From: JBNJEM01 sp051745935
GTDB taxonomy: Bacteria > Planctomycetota > Planctomycetia > Pirellulales > Pirellulaceae
NCBI GenBank assembly: GCA_051745935.1
Contig: JBNJEM010000056.1
Coordinates: forward strand, 1-21,040
DNA length: 21,040 nucleotides
Direction of reading: 5' to 3'
Shown: positions 7,592 to 13,572 of the stretch, one piece after another
Numbering within the stretch: position 1 is the stretch's first letter
Layout: each line of letters starts with the position of its first letter
Program-made: the position numbers and the translations under genes
Notes under the pieces: model-generated
Databases searched by the model: none
Seen by the model: the letters and a program-made list of their open reading frames with translations, nothing else
Told to the model about the DNA's origin: nothing

Positions 7592-7672
7592 CGGGGCGAA
7601 CCCGCCGGCCTCCAGAGCCTAGGCGGCGCGGGAGCCGCCCTCCTGTCGGCCTGGCCGTCTTCCGGTGGTTGC

Positions 7673-7776
7673 TATACTCCAGACGGTCGGATTGGTTCGG
7701 GTGGAAAGCTGCCCGACGCAAGCCGTCCTCCCGTTGGTCGGACTCGCGGCGGACAAAATCATCCGCGACCGGTATA
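7673..7776 (+). repeat. R1 repeat, copy C, overlapping the rdgB 3' end
   Basis: 104 bp, TATACTCCAGACGGTCGGAT to CGACCGGTATA, in the gap between the convergent SPOR-like gene and rdgB. Its right terminus runs into rdgB, so the last codons and the stop codon of rdgB lie inside the repeat. A short GC hairpin GGCGGC/GCCGCC (7622-7639) sits just to its left, without a T-run. Confidence 0.92.
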
Positions 7777-8388
7777 ATCGCCCAGCAGCCTGACAATGTG
7801 CGGTAGCATCCGGCGCGTCGCGCGCCCCCGATGGCTCAGGATCGCTTTGACCGTGTTCCCCAATTCACCAAACGTCATGTGATATTCGGCAATTTCAAAC
7901 ACTGGATCGTAGCCAAATCCGCCCGAACCCCGGCGTGCCGGAGCGATGCGACCGTGGCAGGAGGCCTCCGTGTCGGCCCGCGGGATCCCTTGGGGGTCGG
8001 CGAGCGTCATGTGGCTCACGTAATGAGCCCCTCGTTTCCCCGGGGGGACCGGTTGCATTTCGGCCAAAAGCTTCTCGATGTTGGCTTCGTCCGTCGCGTC
8101 CGGCCCCGCGTACCGCGCGGAATGGACGCCGGGACGTCCGTCCAAGGCATCCACGGCCAACCCGCTGTCTTCGCCCAATACCCAATGGCGCAACCACGAG
8201 GCCTGTTGGCATGCCTTCAGCGCCGCGTTGGCGGCAAAGGTGTCGCCATGTTCCTCCACGTCGAGCGGATTCTCGAAATCACACAAAGTTTTGAGCTGTA
8301 ACTTGAACGGAGCCAACAAACCGGCCAATTCCTGGCCTTTCTTGCGATTATGGGTTCCGAGCACAACAACGCGACGCACAGGGGACAT
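7759..8388 (-). CDS. rdgB: RdgB/HAM1-type XTP/dITP pyrophosphatase
   Basis: House-cleaning enzyme that hydrolyses ITP, dITP and XTP to monophosphates and pyrophosphate, keeping deaminated purines out of nucleic acids. 209 aa, normal length. Motifs are complete: GTHNRKKGQEL (11-21) for nucleotide binding, GEDSGLAVDALDGRPGVHSARYAG split across 72-95 with catalytic Asp74, GGFGYDPVF (156-164), and FGEL...ILSHRGRA (173-190). I chose ATG 8388 because homology starts at VVVLGTHN; GGAGG (8401-8405) lies 12 bases upstream, slightly far. The frame is open to 8523, but that extension looks non-coding. The last residues (TGRG and stop) come from R1 copy C, so the original C-terminus has probably been replaced; no motif is lost. 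Functionally it complements purA in purine metabolism. Confidence 0.95.
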   Translation of the reverse strand: MSPVRRVVVLGTHNRKKGQELAGLLAPFKLQLKTLCDFENPLDVEEHGDTFAANAALKACQQASWLRHWVLGEDSGLAVDALDGRPGVHSARYAGPDATDEANIEKLLAEMQPVPPGKRGAHYVSHMTLADPQGIPRADTEASCHGRIAPARRGSGGFGYDPVFEIAEYHMTFGELGNTVKAILSHRGRATRRMLPHIVRLLGDYTGRG

Positions 8389-8816
8389 ATGGGACCACGA
8401 CCTCCAGAGGGGCGTTCGAAATAGGGGACCAGTTTTCATTTCCACGGTGGCTAACTCCGCCAACGCCATGACGCACCGCCTAGTTGGACAGCGCCACTTT
8501 CCGCCGCAACTGCCGGACCCCAACGGCCTTGCGCCGTTGGTGAACCAGATGGAGGGCTAGGCTGGACGCCGTATTCCAAGGCTCTGGAGCCGCGGGGACC
8601 GCGGCGGATGGCTAACGAATCCAAGGACATCTGGTATGATGACAGCATAGTCGACGACGCTGGGTGTTCAATTGGGGGGGAGAGCGGTTCACTTGGCGAC
8701 GCGAAAAAAATGGGTGCGGTCGACCTGCCAACGGCGTACAATAGGGAGCGGCTGTCGAGATGGGTCTCGAGGCATACTCCAGGGTATGAGGCGGTTTTTT
8801 TGGGAAACAGGGCACG
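8389..8816. other. Divergent intergenic region, rdgB to membrane protein
   Basis: About 430 bp between rdgB (minus) and the membrane-protein gene (plus). It must contain promoters for both, but I see no consensus pair I would call. A 70-codon plus-strand frame (8608-8820) overlaps the next start by ATGA, has no recognisable content and is not called. The right end carries two stacked hairpins and a T-run, listed separately. Confidence 0.5.
8755..8801 (+). promoter_or_regulatory. Leader hairpins and T-run ahead of a membrane-protein gene
   Basis: TCGAGA-TGGG-TCTCGA (8755-8770) and CATAC-TCCAGG-GTATG (8773-8788) are two perfect small hairpins in a row. Seven T follow at 8795-8801, and the next gene starts 15 bases later. 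The layout suggests an attenuator-like leader, but six bases separate the second stem from the T-run, so this is a weak terminator at best. Confidence 0.3.
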
Positions 8817-9308
8817 ATGAGTAGCGGGGAATCCAAACCAACCGGGGAACGAGCGGCCGCGCAGCCGTCCGAATTGCGGGTCACCAATTGGCCACTGCGC
8901 GACGCGCCCCTGGAGTGCGCGACGGTCTACCTCGGAAGCTTACTCATCGCCGGCGGTGCTGGTTTAATGAGCCGGAGTGTCTCCATGGGGCTATTGACCC
9001 TCCTGACACTGCTTCTGGTGTTCTGGAAACTGTGGATTCCGATCACGGTGAAGTTCGATTCGCAGGGTATTATGCTCACCGTCTGGCGGTGGCGGCGGCG
9101 AATCCCCTGGCGACATATTGACCATCTGGAGCTACACGAAGCGGGGATGTTTTTGTGTCCCCAATCTCAGCCGGCGCATCGCGTTCCTTTGCAGAGTTTC
9201 TTTGTTCCGTGGCGCCAGAAGCGAAATGACATTCCCTTGTTCTGCCGGCGTTACCGGCCGGTTGTGTTACACGAGCCGAGTTCTGCGTCCGGCACGCCTT
9301 CGCCGTGA
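8817..9308 (+). CDS. Small membrane protein with PH-like C-terminal domain
   Basis: 163-aa protein of unknown function. Residues 1-30 are hydrophilic. Two hydrophobic helices follow: about 34-52 (CATVYLGSLLIAGGAGLMS) and 56-74 (SMGLLTLLTLLLVFWKLWI). The remainder, ITVKFDSQGIMLTVWRWRRRIPWRHIDHLEL onward, has the strand pattern and the IPW-x-HIDHLEL feature typical of bacterial PH-like domains in which a residue pair after the second strand reads as IpwsdI. That points to a membrane-anchored bacterial PH domain protein, by pattern only. The ATG at 8817 follows a weak ACAGGG. The C-terminal tail is Ser/Pro-rich. trmH follows after 233 bp. Confidence 0.6.
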   Translation: MSSGESKPTGERAAAQPSELRVTNWPLRDAPLECATVYLGSLLIAGGAGLMSRSVSMGLLTLLTLLLVFWKLWIPITVKFDSQGIMLTVWRWRRRIPWRHIDHLELHEAGMFLCPQSQPAHRVPLQSFFVPWRQKRNDIPLFCRRYRPVVLHEPSSASGTPSP

Positions 9309-9455
9309 CATCGACGCGTCCGGGCTCCATGGAAAGACGCGAACAAACGCATGATACCGCCGCCGGTCAAAATCCGAGGGGTTGAGTGGTCCGAGTTAGT
9401 CGGAAAAACGGGCTGCCGCCAACGGCTTGAAGGCATGAAAAACCGAACGGAGCTT

Positions 9456-9479
9456 CCGCCAATGCCTTCCCCTTGGCGG
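9456..9479 (+). repeat. Hairpin CCGCCAA/TTGGCGG ahead of the RNA methyltransferase
   Basis: A perfect 7-bp stem, CCGCCAA (9456-9462) and TTGGCGG (9473-9479), with a 10-base loop, about 60 bases before the methyltransferase start. A second GCCGCCAA at 9415-9422 could pair with the same right arm, giving two alternative structures. No T-run follows. Whether it ends the upstream transcript or regulates the next gene is open. Confidence 0.4.
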
Positions 9480-9541
9480 CATCATGGTGTCTGAAGTCCC
9501 GTGCCCGTGGATGTCGCGGGGCGCTTTTGGGGTTTCGTGCC

Positions 9542-10069
9542 ATGGCTGAGTTTGTACATCAACGCCACAAACCCCCTTCTCGATTACCGTCACACTGTGA
9601 CTTGTTGGTTGTCTGTCCGCCCTTGCGGAGCAACGTGAATCTGTCGCGGATTGTGCGTGCCGCGGGAGGATGTGGAGTCCGGCGGCTCATTGCGTGTGGT
9701 GATTTCAAGGTGGATTGTCGGATCGCGCGGGATAGTATGGAACAAGTTCGGATCGAATCAAGGCGATCCTTGCACCCCGTGCTCAAACGGCTCCGAGACG
9801 AACGGTATCCCTTGATCGGGCTCGAGCAGACCAGTCATTCAACATCCCTGTACAACTTTTCATTTCCGCCGCGGGCGGCCTTGGTTGTTGGACACGAACG
9901 ACGGGGCCTGGATCAAGCGACACTTGATCTTCTCGATCACGTCGTGGAGATTCCTGTCTTTGGCCGACCCTACAGTTACAATGTCGCCACCGCGACCATT
10001 ATGGCGCTATACGAGTATTGCCGCCAAATGACAGCGGCCCGAGTCGGCGAGCCTCCAGTGGAACCTTGA
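9542..10069 (+). CDS. SpoU/TrmH-family tRNA/rRNA methyltransferase
   Basis: SAM-dependent RNA 2'-O-ribose methyltransferase of the SPOUT class; 175 aa, close to the size of the minimal catalytic domain. The three family motifs are present: motif 1 NVNLSRIVRAAGGCGVRRLI (31-50) with catalytic Arg, motif 2 ALVVGHERRGLDQATLDLLD (113-132), and motif 3 IPVFGRPYSYNVATATIMALY (137-157), which forms the knotted SAM site. It lacks the extra N-terminal substrate domain of RlmB/TrmH-G18-type enzymes, so the target base cannot be told. The frame is open to 9473, but the start was set at ATG 9542 because the upstream 23 codons look unrelated; no clear Shine-Dalgarno is visible. The purA start is about 800 bp downstream. 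Confidence 0.88.
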   Translation: MAEFVHQRHKPPSRLPSHCDLLVVCPPLRSNVNLSRIVRAAGGCGVRRLIACGDFKVDCRIARDSMEQVRIESRRSLHPVLKRLRDERYPLIGLEQTSHSTSLYNFSFPPRAALVVGHERRGLDQATLDLLDHVVEIPVFGRPYSYNVATATIMALYEYCRQMTAARVGEPPVEP

Positions 10070-10591
10070 TCGGGTGGATTCACGTTATACTGCCGTCGGG
10101 CCATGCTGGCGGACAATCGCGACGCACGAGACGCGCGACGCGGCCGAAACCGGTTCAGCCGTCCCAGCCCTCCACGGGCGAAATGCTGGCCCCCATTTGC
10201 CTGGCTTGTGATCGGGTTTAGCCTGATACGATAGCATCTCCTTTCCGCTCCCGCCCCCTTCGATGGTGGGAATTCGGGGATCGTCCGAGGGGCAAGGGGG
10301 TAGGGCGGCTGTTCCATAGTTGACCGTGGCGCCCTCCGACGCGTAGACTAGTGGGCTTGGGCGGTGTCGGCACGGGAGCCCGCGCGGCAGGGGGAGCCCG
10401 CCGCTTTCCAAGTCGCGCGAGGCCGGTGTGGTGCCAGGGGGACGCTGGTCGGTGTGAGCGAGTCCAGCCACCGGTCCGATGTGGAGCTGGCGGCGGCGGC
10501 GTGGGTTCGTTGATTGGCGGGAAGTCCTACCGGTGTTCGGCCACCCTGATATCGTCCGCCAGTGGAGGCAATCCATCCCGTCCCGGCCGTT

Positions 10592-10695
10592 TATACCGGT
10601 CGCGGATGACTTTGTCCGCCGCGAGTCCGACCAACGGGAGGACGGCTTGCGCCGGGCAGCTTTCCATCCGGACAAATCCGACCGCCTGAAATATA
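10592..10695 (-). repeat. R1 repeat, copy D (104 bp)
   Basis: Reverse orientation relative to copies A-C and F. It shares its TATA boundary (10692-10695) with copy E, forming a head-to-tail tandem. It differs from E at a single position (GCGCCGGGC versus GCGTCGGGC). Its ends show the terminal inverted repeat best: TATA-N6-GCGG-N5-TTTGTCCG in both arms, 27 bp each. Confidence 0.95.
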
Positions 10696-10795
10696 CCGGT
10701 CGCGGATGACTTTGTCCGCCGCGAGTCCGACCAACGGGAGGACGGCTTGCGTCGGGCAGCTTTCCATCCGGACAAATCCGACCGCCTGAAATATA
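10692..10795 (-). repeat. R1 repeat, copy E (104 bp), upstream of purA
   Basis: Second unit of the D-E tandem, ending TGAAATATATA 72 bp before the purA start codon. It is intact, with both inverted-repeat arms. Any purA promoter between 10796 and 10854 would abut it. Confidence 0.95.
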
Positions 10796-10854
10796 TACAC
10801 GGGAAATGCTTGATCATTGTGGTGTCATTTGGAAACGCGTGGGAATATTTGTCC

Positions 10855-10859
10855 GGAGG
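10855..10859 (+). promoter_or_regulatory. Ribosome binding site deciding the purA start
   Basis: GGAGG lies 8 bases before GTG 10868 and 17 before ATG 10877, so the GTG is the better start. Confidence 0.7.
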
Positions 10860-10867
10860 CAACAACC

Positions 10868-12178
10868 GTGGCCGGTATGAGTGTAATTGGTTTGCAGTGG
10901 GGTGACGAAGCAAAAGGTAAGCTGGTCGATCTGCTCGCGGAGCGGCTTGGCGTCGACATTGTCGTACGCTATCAGGGGGGGGCCAACGCCGGGCACACGG
11001 TGAGGGTGGACAACACGACCTACAAGTTGCACCAGATCCCGAGCGGGATTCTGAGCGAGGAGGTCATGAACGTCATTGCGCCGGGCGTCGTGTTCAATCC
11101 CGGGGTTGTTGAACAGGAGCTGAAGACGCTGACCTCGTGTGGGATTCCGGTTGCTCAACGGTTGATGATCAGTGATCGGGCCCATGTCGTGTTTCCGTGG
11201 CACATTGCCGAAGATCGCGTTCAGAATACGGACACGGTGGGGGGAGAGAGTATCGGCACGACGCTGCGGGGTATCGGCCCCTGTTACCGGGACAAGGTGG
11301 GCCGGATGTCGGCAATCCGCTTGGGCGATATGATTGGCGGTGACTTTTACCAACGTATTGTTCAGGCGGTGGAGCACAAACGTCGCGCCCTGGCGGGATT
11401 TGCTGAGCAGATTGCCCCAGAAGAGCTGGACGCGGACCGCATTTTCGAACAGTACACGCAGTATGCGGAACACCTTGCGCCCATGGTGGCCGACACCACC
11501 ACCTATCTGCTCGACGCCGTGGAGGCTGGGCGAAACTTGCTGTTTGAGGGGGCGCAAGGCGCGATGCTTGACATCGACCATGGCACGTTTCCTTTCGTGA
11601 CCAGCAGCAACAGCTCCGGGGTTGGCGTCTCGGCGGGTTCGGGAGTTCCCGGGCGGTGGGTCAAAAAGGTATTTGGTGTCGCCAAGGCGTATTCCACGCG
11701 GGTGGGTGGCGGACCTTTTCCCACCGAGGAGAACAGCGAAACGGGACAAATGATCCGGAACTTGGGAAACGAATATGGAACCACGACCGGACGCCCCCGG
11801 CGCTGTGGTTGGTTTGATGCGGTCGCGGTCCGCTACGCGGCCCGGCTCAGCGGCATTGACACCGTGGCCCTGATGATGATGGATGTAATCAGTCAATTGC
11901 CGGAGGTGCGGATTTGCGTGGCCTACGAGTTGAACGGTGAACGGATCCATCACGTACCCGGACGGATGGAAGACCTGAGGCGGGTCAAGCCCGTTTACGA
12001 ATCGCTACCGGGTTGGCAAACAGACGTCTCGAGGGCCACCACGCTCAATGAGCTACCGCCCCAAGCGCATCGGTTCTTGGACAGAATCAGCCAGTTGGTG
12101 GGGTGCCCCATCGAAGTCGTCTCCGTGGGGCCAGGACGCGAGCAAACGATTGTGTGCGGCGATCTGGGCAAGAGTTAA
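10868..12178 (+). CDS. purA: Adenylosuccinate synthetase
   Basis: Cytoplasmic homodimer that condenses IMP with aspartate using GTP, the first committed step of AMP synthesis. 436 aa, normal length. Signature segments are all present: the P-loop-like QWGDEAKGKLVD (10-21), VRYQGGANAGHTV, IPSGIL, SDRAHVVFPWH, TLRGIGPCYRDKVGR, EGAQGAMLDIDHGTFPFVTS, TRVGGGPFPTE, and TTGRPRRCGWFD near the IMP/GTP sites. The P-loop has Ala where most bacterial enzymes have Gly (GDEGKGK); as far as I recall this variant is seen in planctomycetes and is not a defect. The start is GTG 10868, chosen by GGAGG spacing; ATG 10877 is the alternative. It appears monocistronic, with tandem R1 repeats upstream and R1-F 60 bp downstream. 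Confidence 0.97.
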   Translation: MAGMSVIGLQWGDEAKGKLVDLLAERLGVDIVVRYQGGANAGHTVRVDNTTYKLHQIPSGILSEEVMNVIAPGVVFNPGVVEQELKTLTSCGIPVAQRLMISDRAHVVFPWHIAEDRVQNTDTVGGESIGTTLRGIGPCYRDKVGRMSAIRLGDMIGGDFYQRIVQAVEHKRRALAGFAEQIAPEELDADRIFEQYTQYAEHLAPMVADTTTYLLDAVEAGRNLLFEGAQGAMLDIDHGTFPFVTSSNSSGVGVSAGSGVPGRWVKKVFGVAKAYSTRVGGGPFPTEENSETGQMIRNLGNEYGTTTGRPRRCGWFDAVAVRYAARLSGIDTVALMMMDVISQLPEVRICVAYELNGERIHHVPGRMEDLRRVKPVYESLPGWQTDVSRATTLNELPPQAHRFLDRISQLVGCPIEVVSVGPGREQTIVCGDLGKS

Positions 12179-12238
12179 CCGTACCGGCGGCGTGGTGAGC
12201 GATCCCGCGTTGGGTCGCCCTCTCGGGCGCGTTATACT

Positions 12239-12343
12239 TATATTTCAGGCGGTTGGTTTTTTCCGGGTTGGAGAGCTGCCCGGCGCGAGCCGTCCGCCCG
12301 TTGTTCGGACTCGCGGCGGAGAAAGTCATCCGCGACCGGTATA
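12239..12343 (+). repeat. R1 repeat, copy F (105 bp)
   Basis: TATATTTCAGGCGGTTGG to CGCGACCGGTATA, 60 bp after the purA stop. It is somewhat diverged (GGTTGGAGAGCTGCCCGGCG, CGTTGTTCGG). The left TATA overlaps a preceding TTATACTTATA. The right boundary reads TATAAT, a perfect -10-like hexamer, but no matching -35 is evident. Confidence 0.92.
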
Positions 12344-12504
12344 ATACGATCGCGAACGATGCTCATTGGCTCGGGAATTCGCGGCATGGACGGCCGGCAC
12401 GGGATCGGTTGGGTTCGATCGCGGCTTGCGTCACGCTTGCCCACCGGCGGTGTATCCGGCTGACGGTTGAAGGGGGGCCGGCTGGGAAAATATCCGGTTG
12501 GGCG

Positions 12505-12573
12505 AATACTTGAGGCAGTCCGTCCTTCCGTTGGTTGGACTGGCGGTGGAATACGCCTTCGCCAACGCGTATA
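12505..12573 (+). repeat. R1 repeat, decayed right-half copy I
   Basis: GGCAGTCCGTCCTTCCGTTGG...GGACTGGCGGTGGA...CGCGTATA follows the right two-thirds of R1 with scattered substitutions. The left arm is missing. R2 copy 2 begins immediately at its right end, and the GTATAA duplicated by that insertion includes the R1 boundary TATA. Confidence 0.65.
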
Positions 12574-12574
12574 A

Positions 12575-12748
12575 CTCAAACTGTAAGCTTCATGTCTCGA
12601 CTAGCTGGTAAAGCCCGGCTTTCGGGGCCTTCGCGGTCAGGACGGCACCCGTCACGGGTTCCAATTCGACCCACCTGGACACGACCTGAAACCAGGGCTT
12701 TTCCAGCGTCGGGGCCGTTCGAAGGACGTGAAACGTTTACACTTTGAG
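12575..12748 (+). mobile_element. R2 MITE-like element, copy 2 (174 bp)
   Basis: Terminal inverted repeats CTCAAACTGTAAGC and GTTTACACTTTGAG. Perfect 6-bp target duplication GTATAA at 12569-12574 and 12749-12754, different from the TAAAAA around copy 1. Same length as copy 1 and about 91 percent identical by my hand count. It sits 38 bp before the uppS start. Its minus-strand frame contains a roughly 44-codon stretch similar to copy 1, but most differences change the amino acid, so it is not treated as a gene. Confidence 0.88.
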
Positions 12749-12772
12749 GTATAACGTCTTATCCTGAACTCT

Positions 12773-12790
12773 ACATTGGTTGGCCAATGT
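12773..12790 (+). promoter_or_regulatory. Hairpin enclosing the uppS start codon
   Basis: ACATTGG-TTGG-CCAATGT is a perfect 7-bp stem with a 4-base loop. The ATG at 12787 lies in the 3' arm. There is no clear Shine-Dalgarno, so the fold could limit initiation. Confidence 0.4.
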
Positions 12791-13557
12791 TTTCGGATCC
12801 TGCTGATTCATCCGCTACGGACAGTGACCTCTTGTGCGAGATCCCGCGGGAGCACTTGCCGCGGCACATTGCGATCATCATGGATGGAAATGGGCGGTGG
12901 GCGGAGCAACGCGCGATGCCCAGAATCGAAGGGCATCGCCGCGGCGCCTCGAGTGTGCGGCGCGCCATTGAAGAAACTGCGCAATTGGGCATCGAGCAAT
13001 TGACGCTCTACTGCTTGTCAAGCGAGAATTGGAAACGCCCGGCACAAGAACTCGACTTCTTGATGCATTTACTGGAACAGTACATGATCGAGAATCGTGA
13101 GACGATCATGCAACAGAACATTTCGGTGAAGGTGATCGGGCAGCGAAATGGGATTCCCGATCGAGTTTTGGCGGAAATGGACCGTACGGTGAGCATGAGC
13201 CAGGCCAATTCCGGTTTGCGCCTCTGCTTGGCCATCAACTATGGCGGGCGTGTGGAGCTGGTGGATGCCGTTCGCGGTATCGCAGCCAAGGTCCAGCGGG
13301 GCGACCTGCCACCAGAGGACATCACGGAAGAAACGATTGAATCGCACCTCTATACAAGCGGCCAGCCCGATCCGGATCTGCTCATTCGCACCGCTGGAGA
13401 AATGCGAGTGAGTAATTTTCTGCTCTGGCAAATCAGTTATGCTGAACTCTGGGTCACGCCGCGACTCTGGCCCGATTTCCGGACGCGGGATTTACATGAA
13501 GCCATCCGGGCCTACGCGCGAAGAGATCGTCGCTTTGGCGGATTGCCCACGGATTGA
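12787..13557 (+). CDS. uppS: Isoprenyl transferase (undecaprenyl diphosphate synthase)
   Basis: cis-Prenyltransferase that adds isopentenyl units to farnesyl diphosphate to make the C55 lipid carrier used for peptidoglycan and polysaccharide export. 256 aa, usual length. The diphosphate-binding loop HIAIIMDGNGRWA (27-39, Asp33) is intact, followed by GHRRGASSVR, LYCLSSENWKRP, the long helix region, LAINYGGRVEL, and the C-terminal DLLIRTAGEMRVSNFLLWQISYAELW split across the substrate site (Ser replaced by Ala in RTSGE, and Met for Gln). The start is ATG 12787; no better start is visible. It is followed after 15 bp by cdsA, the standard neighbour, so the two probably form an operon supplying lipid precursors at the membrane. 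Confidence 0.95.
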   Translation: MFSDPADSSATDSDLLCEIPREHLPRHIAIIMDGNGRWAEQRAMPRIEGHRRGASSVRRAIEETAQLGIEQLTLYCLSSENWKRPAQELDFLMHLLEQYMIENRETIMQQNISVKVIGQRNGIPDRVLAEMDRTVSMSQANSGLRLCLAINYGGRVELVDAVRGIAAKVQRGDLPPEDITEETIESHLYTSGQPDPDLLIRTAGEMRVSNFLLWQISYAELWVTPRLWPDFRTRDLHEAIRAYARRDRRFGGLPTD

Positions 13558-13572
13558 AAACCGGCTCTGGAT

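Larger units (their letters stand above)
10070..10867. other. Repeat-bearing interval between the methyltransferase and purA
   Basis: Nearly 800 bp with no recognisable protein. The right third is the tandem R1 pair D and E. A weak TTGACC-18-TAGACT promoter-like pair lies near 10319-10348. The GC-rich stretch 10350-10590 is open in more than one frame but resembles nothing I know, and long open frames running through it depend on the stop-free repeats. Confidence 0.6.
12179..12786. other. Repeat-filled interval between purA and uppS
   Basis: A 608-bp gap made largely of mobile debris: R1 copy F (12239-12343), a decayed half-copy of R1 (about 12505-12573) and R2 copy 2 (12575-12748). A CGCCC/GGGCG hairpin lies just before copy F. 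The unique sequence 12344-12504 shows nothing I recognise. Confidence 0.75.

Noticed and set aside
8608..8820. 70-codon plus-strand frame overlapping the membrane-protein start by ATGA
   Set aside because: No Shine-Dalgarno, no recognisable content, and it contains the hairpins and T-run of the presumed leader.
10085..10913. Long minus-strand open frames across the trmH-purA gap
   Set aside because: They run through the stop-free R1 repeats and switch R1 frames at each unit; no family resemblance.
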